This document shows positions 19,340 through 28,279 of a stretch of 64,000 nt of DNA, one piece after another (the stretch's first letter is position 1; each line of letters starts with the position of its first letter). A program made the translations under genes and the position numbers. A model generated the notes under the pieces. The model had not been told where the DNA came from, made no database searches, and saw only the letters and a program-made list of their open reading frames with translations. Source of the stretch: Chitinophagales bacterium (GTDB lineage: Bacteria > Bacteroidota > Bacteroidia > Chitinophagales > JADIYW01); the NCBI GenBank assembly GCA_020636545.1, contig JACJXS010000009.1:62001-126000 (forward strand), in the 5' to 3' direction.

Positions 19340-19396
19340 AATTTTCAATTAAAACAAATATCTTTAGTCAATCACAAAAATATAATTATTCAAAAA
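19340..19396 (+). repeat. 57-bp direct repeat, copy 1 (upstream of acyltransferase cassette)
   Basis: It matches 21862-21918 at 55 of 57 positions by hand alignment. The downstream copy contains the promoter region and the first bases of the dienelactone hydrolase gene. In this copy the corresponding ATG has become ATT (19388-19390), so it reads as a duplicated, dead 5' end. A TATCTTTA box (19359-19366) inside it may still serve as a promoter for the cassette. Confidence 0.9.
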
Positions 19397-19417
19397 CAGA
19401 ACAAATAATCTTACTAA

Positions 19418-20846
19418 ATGCTTTTTAATTCATTTGAATTTTTTATTTTCTTTATCACTTTTTTTTGTTTATATTGGAAAGTTTTCAAGCAGTTAAAAGC
19501 TCAAAATATTCTCATTTTAGTTAGTTCCTTTTTCTTTTATGCTTGGTGGGATTGGCGTTTTTTATTTCTATTGTCCTTTTCTATTCTTCTTGATTATATT
19601 ACAGGAGTCAAGATGTGTGGTGCAACAAATATTTCTATAAAAAAACGTTGGCTTTGGTTAAGTATTTCTATAAATTTAGGATTCTTAGGCTTTTTCAAAT
19701 ATTATAACTTTTTCATTTCCTCCTTTGCAGATTTGCTTGCCCAATTTGGCTTAAATCCCAACATACATACTCTTAAAATTATACTTCCAGTTGGTATTTC
19801 ATTTTATACTTTTCATGGTTTATCTTATGTAATTGACATATATAAAGGTAGAATAAAAGCCGAAAAAAACTTGGTTGATTACGCTGTTTTTGTGAGTTTT
19901 TTTCCATTATTAGTTGCTGGTCTAATAGAAAGAGCAACGCATCTTTTGCCTCAAATTAAGGGGGGAGAATATTTGACTTAAATCAAGCAAAAGATGGTTT
20001 AAAATAAATTCTTTGGGGTTTGTTTAAAAAAATAGCCATTGCAGATACTTGTGCTGAATATGTCAATGCTATTTTTAATCAACCTGGAGAATTTTCGGGT
20101 ATTAGTTTGGCATTAGGTGCAGTGTTTTTTGCTTTTCAAATTTATGGTGATTTTTCAGGTTATACTGATATTGCCATTGGAACGGCAAAGCTTTTAGGCA
20201 TTGAATTATTAAAGAATTTTTCATTCCCATATTTTTCAAGAAGTATTGCTGAGTTTTGGCTAAGATGGCATATATCATTATCTTCTTGGTTCAAGGACTA
20301 TATATACATTCCACTGGGCGGCAGTAAAAATGGAATGTCTGATACAATACGTAATACCTTTATTATTTTCTTGGTTAGTGGGTTTTGGCATGGTGCAAAT
20401 TTTACGTTTATTGCTTGGGGCTTTTTACATGCACTTTATATTGTACCCTCAGTTTATTAAAAACCAATCGTCATTATTTAGATATTGTTGCTCAAAACAA
20501 AAAACTACCCAACTTAAAAGAGTTTTTTCAATTAATTAGCACATTTTCTTTAGTTTGTTTTGCTTGGATATTTTTTAGAGCCGAAAGTATTGAAAAAGCA
20601 TTTGAATATATACAATTACTGTTTACAAAATCTTGGATAGCACTAGATAAAAGCCATCTAAAAATAATTATTCTACTTTGTATTTTTATTCTAATTGAAT
20701 GGATACAAAGAAGACAAGAAATTGTATTAAAACTTAACATTAAAAGCAAGTTTCTAAGGTATTCAGTTTATTATTTTGTGTTTATTGCCATTTGGTTTTT
20801 TATTTCTAAAAATCAAAAAACAGATTTCATCTATTTCGCATTCTAA
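19418..20846 (+). pseudogene. MBOAT family O-acyltransferase, broken by two frameshifts and a stop
   Basis: Three segments in two frame changes together give a ~476-residue MBOAT (DltB/AlgI-like) membrane acyltransferase, a normal family length. Segment 1 (19418 to about 19960) has the N-terminal membrane helices and 'PVGISFYTFHGLSYVIDIY'. Near 19960-19971 the frame moves by what a one-base deletion would cause, at a six-G run. The next segment reads FDLNQAKDGLK, then a TAA at 20005 where the family has Gln (CAA to TAA fits), then ILWGLFKK and the catalytic 'FWLRWHISLS' and 'FWHGANFTF' regions with the conserved His. A second one-base-deletion-like shift near 20447 joins the C-terminal segment ending at 20846. 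With three lesions it is probably non-functional. Sequencing error is the alternative. Confidence 0.85.
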
Positions 20847-20851
20847 CAATT

Positions 20852-21802
20852 ATGGGTAATTTATTTTTCAAAATATTAAAGTTTCTATTACCATTGCTAA
20901 TTTGCTCAATGGTACTATATTTTTTGCTAAGCAATAAACGTATTAATGGTAGTTATTTAGCTGAATTATATAAATTCAAATCGGGGTTATTAGAAAAACA
21001 CAAACAATCAAAAAAGATTATTCTAATTGGAGGCTCTAATGCAAAATTTTGTTATTATTCTCCAATTTTAAAAAAGAATTTTCCGGAATATGAGGTTGTA
21101 AATGCAGGCTTGCAAGGCAACGTTGGTTTATTACATTCCCTAAATTATCTAAAACCATTTCTTACTAAAGATGACATTATTATTTTATCGCCAGAATATG
21201 GTATGTTTCAAACGGAAACAGGACTTTATGGCAATTATGAACTAGTACAATTGATGTCCGTTTATAATGGTGTTTTAAAAGGAGCTTTGACCGATTTTAA
21301 TCAGATGAAAAGTTTTTTAGCTCAATCTCTTTTTCATTATCGAGCTTTTTTGGAAATTATGTTGATAAAACATGTATTCGCATCTGAAGCCGAAGTTTTA
21401 AGAGTTGTTAAAGAATTTCATAATAACTATGGCGATATTATAAATGCTGAAGGAGAGCGAACATTTTTCTCTTATAATATTGCAATTGATACTACATTTA
21501 ATATTCATGCCATAAATTATTTGAATGCGTACAATGTTTATTGTCAATCAAAACAAGTGCAGCTTTTTATTAACTTTCCATCAGTTGCTCAACAATCGCT
21601 TACCAAACAAGTAGAAGATGGCTTAGTTTTAGACTATTTTAAAAGAAACTTCCCTGATATTCAAACGCTTAACTTACCTTCTGATGGCATTGCAGACAAA
21701 AGTCATTTTTATGATTCTCCTTATCATCTTCGCACATCTTGGCAAAAGAAAAACACAGAATTTTTAAGTAAAAATTTAAAGTTATTCATTGGACAGCAAT
21801 AG
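20852..21802 (+). CDS. SGNH/GDSL-like protein partnered with MBOAT
   Basis: A 316-residue protein with an N-terminal membrane anchor (about 5-30) and an extracytoplasmic SGNH-like domain. Block I is 'ILIGGSNAKF' with the serine near residue 57, and block III is 'NAGLQGNVGL'. A 'DKSHFYDSPYHL' segment near the C-terminus supplies the late D-x-x-H residues. Such proteins (DltD/AlgJ/AlgX-like) sit beside MBOAT acyltransferases and finish O-acyl transfer to an exported polymer. The gene starts 6 bases after the broken MBOAT and appears intact, so it is left without its membrane partner unless another MBOAT exists in the genome. Confidence 0.75.
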   Translation: MGNLFFKILKFLLPLLICSMVLYFLLSNKRINGSYLAELYKFKSGLLEKHKQSKKIILIGGSNAKFCYYSPILKKNFPEYEVVNAGLQGNVGLLHSLNYLKPFLTKDDIIILSPEYGMFQTETGLYGNYELVQLMSVYNGVLKGALTDFNQMKSFLAQSLFHYRAFLEIMLIKHVFASEAEVLRVVKEFHNNYGDIINAEGERTFFSYNIAIDTTFNIHAINYLNAYNVYCQSKQVQLFINFPSVAQQSLTKQVEDGLVLDYFKRNFPDIQTLNLPSDGIADKSHFYDSPYHLRTSWQKKNTEFLSKNLKLFIGQQ

Positions 21803-21861
21803 GCTGTTTTTGTAAATTTTTCTTTAGATATAAAATCTATCTCCGATACTTTTTTGTATGG

Positions 21862-21918
21862 AATTTTCAATTAAAACAAATATCTTTAGTCAATCACAAA
21901 AGTATAATTATGCAAAAA
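21862..21918 (+). repeat. 57-bp direct repeat, copy 2 (5' end of hydrolase gene)
   Basis: Second copy of the 19340-19396 repeat (two mismatches). It includes a TATCTTTA -7-like box (21881-21888) and the ATG plus first codons of the dienelactone hydrolase gene at 21910. The cassette between the copies (19397-21861) holds only the MBOAT relic and the SGNH gene. Confidence 0.9.
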
Positions 21919-22596
21919 ATTGAGTTTCAATTAATGAACAGAACGATAGATGCTTATTATTTCCCAGCATCAGGAAATGAACAACGTCCAGGTATAGTAT
22001 TCTTACCAGATTTAATGGGTGTACAAAAAGTAAATTTAAAATGTGCAGAAATATTAAGCAAAGAGGGTAATTACAATGTCGTTATTCCAGATTTGTATAG
22101 TGGTGGAAGTTCGGTTGCAAAATATTGTGTTCAATTTTTGATGAATGAAATGGTTCGAAATAATGAACCTAATCAAAATGAACCATTGATGGAGTTTTTT
22201 GAAATTTTAGACCATTTTAAAGCTTTTAAAAATGTTGATGCAACACAGTTGGGCGTTATCGGACAATGTTTAACTGGTGGTTTTGTTTTACATGCTGCCA
22301 TTCGTGAAGAAGTAAAAGCTCCTGTAGTTTTCCATCATTCTTTTGGACGAGAAGGCAGCGGTATTCCAAAAGATTGTTCTGCATCAATTAAAAATAAAGT
22401 TCAAGGACATTTTGTGTATTTGGATGCATTTTGTCCTCCAAGTAGAATCAAACAATTGAAAGCTGAATTAGGTGATAAATTAGAAACGTATCATTATGCT
22501 TTACCACACGGCATTCCACATTTATTTTTCAATAACAGTCAAGGGAAAAAGGCATTTGAACGAATGATGACTTTCTTTAAAACGCAACTCCATTAA
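21910..22596 (+). CDS. dienelactone hydrolase family protein
   Basis: A 228-residue alpha/beta-hydrolase of the dienelactone hydrolase type. The nucleophile elbow is 'GQCLTGG' with Cys120, cysteine being the typical nucleophile of this family. 'PDLYSGG' is near residue 60 and the C-terminal 'PHGIPHLFF' supplies a histidine. There is no signal peptide, so it is cytoplasmic. The substrate is unknown, and many such proteins are annotated only by fold. Its start codon lies inside the second copy of the 57-bp repeat. Before the cassette inserted, the gene was probably directly downstream of proC. Confidence 0.85.
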   Translation: MQKIEFQLMNRTIDAYYFPASGNEQRPGIVFLPDLMGVQKVNLKCAEILSKEGNYNVVIPDLYSGGSSVAKYCVQFLMNEMVRNNEPNQNEPLMEFFEILDHFKAFKNVDATQLGVIGQCLTGGFVLHAAIREEVKAPVVFHHSFGREGSGIPKDCSASIKNKVQGHFVYLDAFCPPSRIKQLKAELGDKLETYHYALPHGIPHLFFNNSQGKKAFERMMTFFKTQLH

Positions 22597-22616
22597 TTTC
22601 TGCGATTTGCAAGATG

Positions 22617-22642
22617 TCTTGCCTTGAAAATAGGTTTATACA
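22617..22642 (+). repeat. 26-bp direct repeat, left boundary of candidate island
   Basis: It matches 31493-31518 at 24 of 26 bases (two T/C differences) in the same orientation. It lies in the intergenic region after the hydrolase gene, just before the two-component block. Confidence 0.8.
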
Positions 22643-22741
22643 ACAATAGATGAAATGTAAGTATAAATGAAAACTTGTAAAGTATTTTAGTATGATACAA
22701 TGTAACCTTATTCTTTTTGTATTTTTTACCCTAACGCCTTT

Positions 22742-24616
22742 TTAAACAACAATTTCTACTTTCGCTTGGGTACCACCAGAACTTCCTTTTGTGATTTTAA
22801 AATTACCACCTATTGATTTTAAACGCTGTGTAATGCTGTATAATCCTTGATTTCCGGAATTGTTGATACCTTCATAGCCTATACCGTCATCTGTTATTTC
22901 AATCTGTAATCCATTTGGGCTGTTGCTGAATATTATTTCGGCTTTTTGTGCTTGCGAATGTTTGACGATATTATTTACTAATTCCTGAATGACCCGGAAA
23001 AGCATCAGCTGTAATTGTGTAGAAAGGTCTTTTGCATTGCTGTTGTAATCCTTTACCGAAATGTCTATCAATTTGGTTTGATTGATTTCAAAAGCAAAAT
23101 GGGTGGTAGCTTTTATTAAGCCTTCTACTTCCAATACCGTTGGTAGCAGATTGTGTGCAATATGCCGTACATCCGCATGTGTATTTTCTAAAATACCTTT
23201 TACTTTGGAGAGTTGCTCCAGCCGTTTATCTTCTGGAAGGTGTGGTATGGCATCAAGACTCATTTTAGCAGCTCCAATCATCGCAGCTACACCATCGTGC
23301 AAATCTTGAGAAATACGTTTTCGTTCCCTTTCTTCGCCTAAAATAAAAGAATTTAGAATGGCATTTTCCTTTTCCTGTTGCAGTCGTTTTAGTTTTAGTT
23401 TTTGGGCTTTCCTGTTATAAATAAAAAATCCCCCTAAAACCAAGACCAGCAACACCCCACCAAAAATAGCATATAGAAAATTTGACCGATGGTTTTGAAT
23501 TTCCAGCGTTTGCTCAGCTATTTGCCTTTCTTTTTTTTCGGTTTGATATTGTACTAAAAGCTCTCCCATCACTCGCCTGTCGTTTGATACCAACTCGTCG
23601 CGAAAATGCTCATCAGCCATACGCATATATTGTAGAGCCGAATGTTCATCGCCTTTTTGCTGATAAGCCTGAGAGATATAACGGTTGAGTGAATAGCTCA
23701 CGTCTTCGTACCCGAATTTTTTGGAAAACTCAATCGCCTTTTTCCCCTCTGTGATTGCCAAATCGTAATTTTCACTTTCTAAATACGCTTTTACCAGTGA
23801 TGTGTAGGCGGCTGAAGTTACCGTTATCTGCTGTAATTGTTGTGCCAATGGTATTACTTTTTGAAATTGTGCTATTGCTGTGTCATACTTTTTATCGTAC
23901 ATCGCAATTTCGGCTAGTGCATAGCTAGACATTACTATACCTAAAGCATTTTTGTATCGCTCGCTGATTTCTCGGGCTTGCTCTGCTGTGGTTTTAGCTT
24001 CTTCTTTTTTGCCTAAAACAATTGCCGATACGGCATTTACTGCCAATGCACTTGGATAATAGAGCGTGTCGTTTGCTGCTTTAAATCCTTTTACAGCTTC
24101 AGCACTGTACTGGTAAGCCATAGGGTAGTTAAGACGGCTTAGAAAAATATTAGCAATATTGAAGTTTATAGATGCGGCACTTTTGGTATCGTTATGCTTT
24201 TCAAATAGCTGAATGGCTTTTTTGTAATAGCCAATAGCTCCTTCCTGATTTTGCTTGTAGGCTTCAATAGCCGCTTGCAGATTGGCATACCGTGCATGAG
24301 CAAGGCTTGTCGTATCAAAGCCTGTGCGGGTTATTGCCGATGTAATCAATGTATCTGCTTTGTCTAATCTGCCACTCATTATCAAAACTTTGCCATAATT
24401 TAGATTGAGGAAATCAATAGTTGCTGCTTTTTTACTAAAATCAGTTTGCAATGAGTTATAGATACTGTCGGCATTGATAAACGGAGGGACAAAAGCATTC
24501 ATTATCTGCAAACTATCTTCGCTACTAACCGCATTTTTAGTGGTCTGATTTGTGCCAGAATTGCTGCAAGATTGCATCAAAGTAGCCAACAAAAATAACA
24601 GAACGTATATTCGCAT
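22742..24616 (-). CDS. TPR sensor histidine kinase (NarL/NreB-type)
   Basis: A 624-residue sensor kinase. The N-terminus is a lipoprotein-type signal (LLATLMQSC). Residues ~60-360 are tetratricopeptide repeats exposed to the periplasm. One membrane helix (about 378-400) is followed by a coiled-coil, then a HisKA_3 phospho-acceptor motif 'RISQDLHDGVA' (His near 438). The C-terminal HATPase domain has 'QELVNNIVKHS' (N box) and 'DDGIGYE' (G1 box). Its stop is 12 bases from the response regulator gene upstream, with which it forms a two-component pair. The signal sensed is unknown; the TPR domain suggests a protein or peptide. Confidence 0.9.
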   Translation of the reverse strand: MRIYVLLFLLATLMQSCSNSGTNQTTKNAVSSEDSLQIMNAFVPPFINADSIYNSLQTDFSKKAATIDFLNLNYGKVLIMSGRLDKADTLITSAITRTGFDTTSLAHARYANLQAAIEAYKQNQEGAIGYYKKAIQLFEKHNDTKSAASINFNIANIFLSRLNYPMAYQYSAEAVKGFKAANDTLYYPSALAVNAVSAIVLGKKEEAKTTAEQAREISERYKNALGIVMSSYALAEIAMYDKKYDTAIAQFQKVIPLAQQLQQITVTSAAYTSLVKAYLESENYDLAITEGKKAIEFSKKFGYEDVSYSLNRYISQAYQQKGDEHSALQYMRMADEHFRDELVSNDRRVMGELLVQYQTEKKERQIAEQTLEIQNHRSNFLYAIFGGVLLVLVLGGFFIYNRKAQKLKLKRLQQEKENAILNSFILGEERERKRISQDLHDGVAAMIGAAKMSLDAIPHLPEDKRLEQLSKVKGILENTHADVRHIAHNLLPTVLEVEGLIKATTHFAFEINQTKLIDISVKDYNSNAKDLSTQLQLMLFRVIQELVNNIVKHSQAQKAEIIFSNSPNGLQIEITDDGIGYEGINNSGNQGLYSITQRLKSIGGNFKITKGSSGGTQAKVEIVV

Positions 24617-24628
24617 ATTTGGATTTGA

Positions 24629-25249
24629 TTAAATGTTAACTAAGCCTTGAATAATTGCTTTTTTTACCATACCGGCAATGTTTTTCACATCGAGCTTTAT
24701 CATTAAATTCCCTCGATGGGTTTCTATAGTTTTTTCTGAAAGATAAAGCTGTTCTGCAATCTCTTTTGTCGTTTTTTCTTCGACTATCAATTGCAAAATT
24801 TCTTTTTCACGTTCGGTAAGTGCTACTTTGTTCTTGGATACCTGATTTTCAAAAAAGACTTGCTGAGTTTTTGAACTAAAATATTTTTCATTGCTCGATA
24901 CAGCTTTCAATGCTTTTTCAATTTCTTCTCTATTATCTATTTTCAACAGATAGCCGTCAAAACCTGCATTAAAAGAAGATTTTACTGTGGTGGCATCTGA
25001 ATGACTTGTGAGTGCAATAATTTTTATAGCGGGCATCATTTTTTTAATTTCGGTTATGATTACTCTGCCATCGTGTTTTCCAAAATGAATATCAAGCAGT
25101 AATACATCAAACGTTTCGTGCTTTAAAACCTCTTTCATCTCCATATAGTTTATTACACTTTGGGTGCTTTTTACAAAATCAAAAGTAGATAAAAGTACCT
25201 CTAGTCCTTCTAGTACTAAAAAGTGGTCGTCAGCAAGTAAAATTTTCAT
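24629..25249 (-). CDS. NarL/LuxR-family response regulator
   Basis: A 206-residue response regulator. The receiver domain (1-120) has acidic pocket residues D7-D8, phospho-acceptor D53 in 'LLLDIHFG', the switch Thr in 'ALTSHSDA', and a conserved Lys near 104 in 'YLLKID'. The C-terminal LuxR-type helix-turn-helix (about 140-200) reads 'LTEREKEILQLIVEEKTTKEIAEQLYLS'-like in order, given here only by its ends. It lies directly upstream of the sensor kinase gene in the same operon. It probably controls the upstream envelope-protein genes, but no binding site was identified. Confidence 0.92.
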   Translation of the reverse strand: MKILLADDHFLVLEGLEVLLSTFDFVKSTQSVINYMEMKEVLKHETFDVLLLDIHFGKHDGRVIITEIKKMMPAIKIIALTSHSDATTVKSSFNAGFDGYLLKIDNREEIEKALKAVSSNEKYFSSKTQQVFFENQVSKNKVALTEREKEILQLIVEEKTTKEIAEQLYLSEKTIETHRGNLMIKLDVKNIAGMVKKAIIQGLVNI

Positions 25250-25387
25250 CTAACTAATTTTAAGGTTTTTACACGATATAAAATTAGTCATTATCTTTTA
25301 TTCAATTTGTAGTTATCCTGTTTTTATTTCAATAATATTTGACTTAAATTATATCGAAACACAAGAGGATTTCTATCGCTATCTATT

Positions 25388-26083
25388 TTATTTTAAATTA
25401 TATTCTGAAATATTAATATGGTAATCGGTATGCGATATATATTTAAAACGATACAATTCTGAAACGTTTGAAAACTTTGTTTCTTCACTTAATACAACAT
25501 AATTACTAGGAATATCTTTGGGGAAACGAATGGGCAACTTTGCATCTATATCCAAACCATTGAAAAGATATAATGTAGAAAAATCTGCTTTTGTAGGTGT
25601 CAAAAAAAACACAGACTGCTCATTGGTTTTATCGTAGCTGACATTATATTCCTCACCTATAAACTTTGGAAATCCTAAGCTGACATCACCGAATGACTTT
25701 GTAATTCCTGTTGCCTTCCAATTGTTTGGCAATACTGTATTTTTATCAGGATATAAACTATGCTTCATTAGCCTTTTCGAGCTATTACTTTCTCCGTCTT
25801 GATATGCTTGTAGGACTTCACCATTTGGGTTTAATATAAACCACAGGCTCATTTCATCGGTTTGCCAGTAGGCTTCAGTTGTAAGCAGCCAATAATTTAA
25901 TATCGGCTCACGGTATATCGCCATTTCGATTTTTTTGCCTTTACTATCGGTGTATTCCCACACCCACACTTCGGAGAAATTTAAATTTTTAGAGATTGTT
26001 ACCTTACTCTTTTTTTTTGCAAAAACCAAGAACGGAAAAAGCAAAAAAATTATAAAAAATATTTTGATAAACCTATTCTTCAT
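25388..26083 (-). CDS. secreted protein of unknown function
   Basis: A 231-residue protein with a clear signal peptide (residues ~1-22: basic start, then IFFIIFLLFPFLVFA, cleavage before KKKS). The mature part is beta-rich with 'VWVWEYTDSKGK' near the start and many aromatic residues. I do not recognise a family. It is separated from the response regulator by 138 bases and from the upstream lipoprotein by 108, the two largest gaps in the block. Periplasmic location is inferred from the signal peptide. Confidence 0.7.
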   Translation of the reverse strand: MKNRFIKIFFIIFLLFPFLVFAKKKSKVTISKNLNFSEVWVWEYTDSKGKKIEMAIYREPILNYWLLTTEAYWQTDEMSLWFILNPNGEVLQAYQDGESNSSKRLMKHSLYPDKNTVLPNNWKATGITKSFGDVSLGFPKFIGEEYNVSYDKTNEQSVFFLTPTKADFSTLYLFNGLDIDAKLPIRFPKDIPSNYVVLSEETKFSNVSELYRFKYISHTDYHINISEYNLK

Positions 26084-26191
26084 CTTGTGTTTTGATATGA
26101 TTGATAACCTGCTATGTTAAAATTGTACGAACCGTCTGAAATGCCTGTAAACTGTATCTAAGTGGTTAATCTCATTGAAATATGTCTTGGT

Positions 26192-26974
26192 TTATTTACA
26201 CTTGTTCAATACGATTTCCGCCAGCTTTATGGCTACGGATTTATTTTGTTCGTTATCGTTGCTGATATCCGCCAAGATTTCAAACTTTACACCATTCTGC
26301 AAAACAATCAGCTCATTGGTAACCACATTCCAGGTTGCGGCATCGCCTAATCCTTCTACAGCTCTGTAACCTTCGGAAACCTCTTTGAAAGCTCCTGTCA
26401 AAATTCCACCTGTTTTCTTGATTTGGTCTTTACTTACATTCTGCTCTTTTGCCTTTTGCAAAGCTTTATCTGCATCCGCATCGCCTGAATTGCCTTCGGC
26501 AATCTCATCAATGACATCGTTTGCTGTCTCCATCTGTTCATCGGTAATGGCTTGGTAGCTTTGGTTAAAGGTGGTAAGTGACATCGATTTGATGGAGCGG
26601 ATGCTTACTACATCGGGCTGTTCCATTTCCCGGTCCAAACCTCGTACTTTGCCTACCCTGCCATTTTTGAATTTGTACAGAAATTCGTGGTGTTCAGCGT
26701 TCTTTAAAACCTTATTGTATTGAGTTTCCATTTTTTCTTTTGAAAATCCGGTCGCCTTGATTACATCATTTTCTGAAAGCAGGGCATCGTATTTATTCTG
26801 ATACTCCAAAAGGCATTTATTGTCGCCTTTTGCATTGGAGTCTTTGGATTTGCTGTTGATGACGGCATCTATATTGACGTCATTGCCATTTTGGCTTTTA
26901 TTTTCACCATTTCCGCAGGAATAAAGAGTAATGCAAATTGCAGCAAATGTTACTATAGATTGTATCTGTTTCAT
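26192..26974 (-). CDS. lipoprotein, paralogue of the one at 28280
   Basis: A 260-residue lipoprotein with signal sequence and lipobox 'ITLYSC' (modified Cys20). I recognise no named domain. By eye it is a distant paralogue of the lipoprotein encoded at 28280-28924. Both have a 'xVIKAT/xVAKAV' helix after the linker, a beta pair 'FLYKFKNG'/'ALFSWTTG', a following 'VSIRSIKSM'/'ISIGFIKQM' strand, and a shared C-terminal order of 'ATWNVVTNELIVL'/'AFWETPMNALHVL', then a strand and a final 'KSVAIKLAEIVLNK'/'KSVELTNAILNN' helix. Function unknown. Confidence 0.75.
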   Translation of the reverse strand: MKQIQSIVTFAAICITLYSCGNGENKSQNGNDVNIDAVINSKSKDSNAKGDNKCLLEYQNKYDALLSENDVIKATGFSKEKMETQYNKVLKNAEHHEFLYKFKNGRVGKVRGLDREMEQPDVVSIRSIKSMSLTTFNQSYQAITDEQMETANDVIDEIAEGNSGDADADKALQKAKEQNVSKDQIKKTGGILTGAFKEVSEGYRAVEGLGDAATWNVVTNELIVLQNGVKFEILADISNDNEQNKSVAIKLAEIVLNKCK

Positions 26975-26999
26975 TTTTATGAATTTAATTATTAGTAAA

Positions 27000-27341
27000 T
27001 TATTGAATACCCGAAAACCATTTGTTGTATAGGTTGCCCAATATAGGTACAGGGCTTTCTTTTCCGTTCAATGCATTGAGTAATCCACTTATCCAAAGAA
27101 TAAGAAGTACAATCATTCCAAATACGGAAACTATCCAGCCCAAAATAGGAATGATGTTTACAAGCCCCAATGCAAATCCTGTACACATAAGCCCTAAGCT
27201 TTGCCGGATATGAAAATTTGCAAAGGTGTTTTTCTTTTCGCTGTTTTGCACAAAGGCAATAATCAGCCCAATGACTGTAATATAAGCAATAATGGCAGTG
27301 CTTTTGCCCTCAGTTATGCTTTGCTGTGTATTTGTTTCCAT
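27000..27341 (-). CDS. small membrane protein, DUF4870/Tic20-like
   Basis: A 113-residue protein with three predicted membrane helices (about 14-30, 50-68, 72-92) and the DUF4870-type middle motif 'FANFHIRQSLGL' between the first two. Such proteins are small membrane proteins distantly related to the chloroplast import protein Tic20. A transport role in bacteria is not established. It is tightly placed between two secreted-protein genes (25 and 11 base gaps). Confidence 0.75.
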   Translation of the reverse strand: METNTQQSITEGKSTAIIAYITVIGLIIAFVQNSEKKNTFANFHIRQSLGLMCTGFALGLVNIIPILGWIVSVFGMIVLLILWISGLLNALNGKESPVPILGNLYNKWFSGIQ

Positions 27342-27352
27342 ATTATTGATAT

Positions 27353-28267
27353 TTAGTTTTCTAATCGGGGAACTTTCGGCTTATCCTCCAAACGTTCTAC
27401 TTTTGTTTTGTTTTTCTTTTCTGGCTCCACAGGAAGCAGGTCTTCCTTTTTGGGATTAACAGGAAGCAAATCATTTTCATTGCCTTTTGGGTTTATAGGC
27501 ATTAGGTCATCTTCTTGTTTTTTTCCTTTTGGATTAACTGGCAGCAGGTCATCATCAGACTCTACGTCTTCTGGGAATTCGGTTTCTTCGGCATCTAATA
27601 AAGTATAAGTTACCGGAACTTTCCCCACACAGAGCGGCTTGGTAGGCACTTTTATTTCTATGGTATAAATGGTTTCGATTTTTTTGTTGCTAAATATGGT
27701 AACGTGGTAGTACATTTTCATACCACCCATACTATTGCTGTTAAAGTCCAGCAAACCTTTGTAAGTGTTATATCCTGTCTTTACCCATCGCATATCGTTT
27801 GCTGGAAAAAGCTGTGACGGATTGAACGGAAACTGGAATTTGATGTTGCCGTTGCCTGCTGTTCCTGGTGTTATCTTTTTGCGAAAAAACGAGCCTATAT
27901 TTCCTATACCGTAACAATCGTTGCCTGTAGAACTGCCATATACTACATTCCACATTCCATTCAGCGGCTGTATCTGCGGATTAAATAGTCCCAACTGTGT
28001 GTAACCGTCACCACCCCAGTCTCTGTCTATGGCAGCCCTTGATTTTTTGTCCAAATAAGTAATAACCTCGCCGTTTTTCTTTTTCCCTAATACGATAATG
28101 TCATCGGGCTGAACATTTCTGCCAAAATCATTGTCGAGCAAATCACTTTCAATGTCCGAAAGCTCAAATGTACATCCGCCACCCTCTGAACAGTTGGCTA
28201 TGATTGCTTTTTCGGCAAAAATCGAGACCGAAATAAGCATTCCAATTATTAAAAAATATATTCGCAT
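27353..28267 (-). CDS. secreted protein with C-terminal DLLPVNP repeats
   Basis: A 304-residue protein with a signal peptide (about 1-18). Residues 20-215 form a globular, beta-rich domain with four cysteines in the mature chain that could pair. Residues ~240-285 carry four tandem acidic repeats of the form D-L-(L/M)-P-(V/I)-N/E-P-K: 'DDLLPVNPKGKK', 'DDLMPINPKGNE', 'NDLLPVNPKK', 'EDLLPVEPEKK'. The tail is Lys/Glu rich. The repeats resemble a flexible spacer or a docking array. No family recognised. The gene is 12 bases after the paralogous lipoprotein gene at 28280. Confidence 0.7.
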   Translation of the reverse strand: MRIYFLIIGMLISVSIFAEKAIIANCSEGGGCTFELSDIESDLLDNDFGRNVQPDDIIVLGKKKNGEVITYLDKKSRAAIDRDWGGDGYTQLGLFNPQIQPLNGMWNVVYGSSTGNDCYGIGNIGSFFRKKITPGTAGNGNIKFQFPFNPSQLFPANDMRWVKTGYNTYKGLLDFNSNSMGGMKMYYHVTIFSNKKIETIYTIEIKVPTKPLCVGKVPVTYTLLDAEETEFPEDVESDDDLLPVNPKGKKQEDDLMPINPKGNENDLLPVNPKKEDLLPVEPEKKNKTKVERLEDKPKVPRLEN

Positions 28268-28279
28268 AACAGAAAGATT

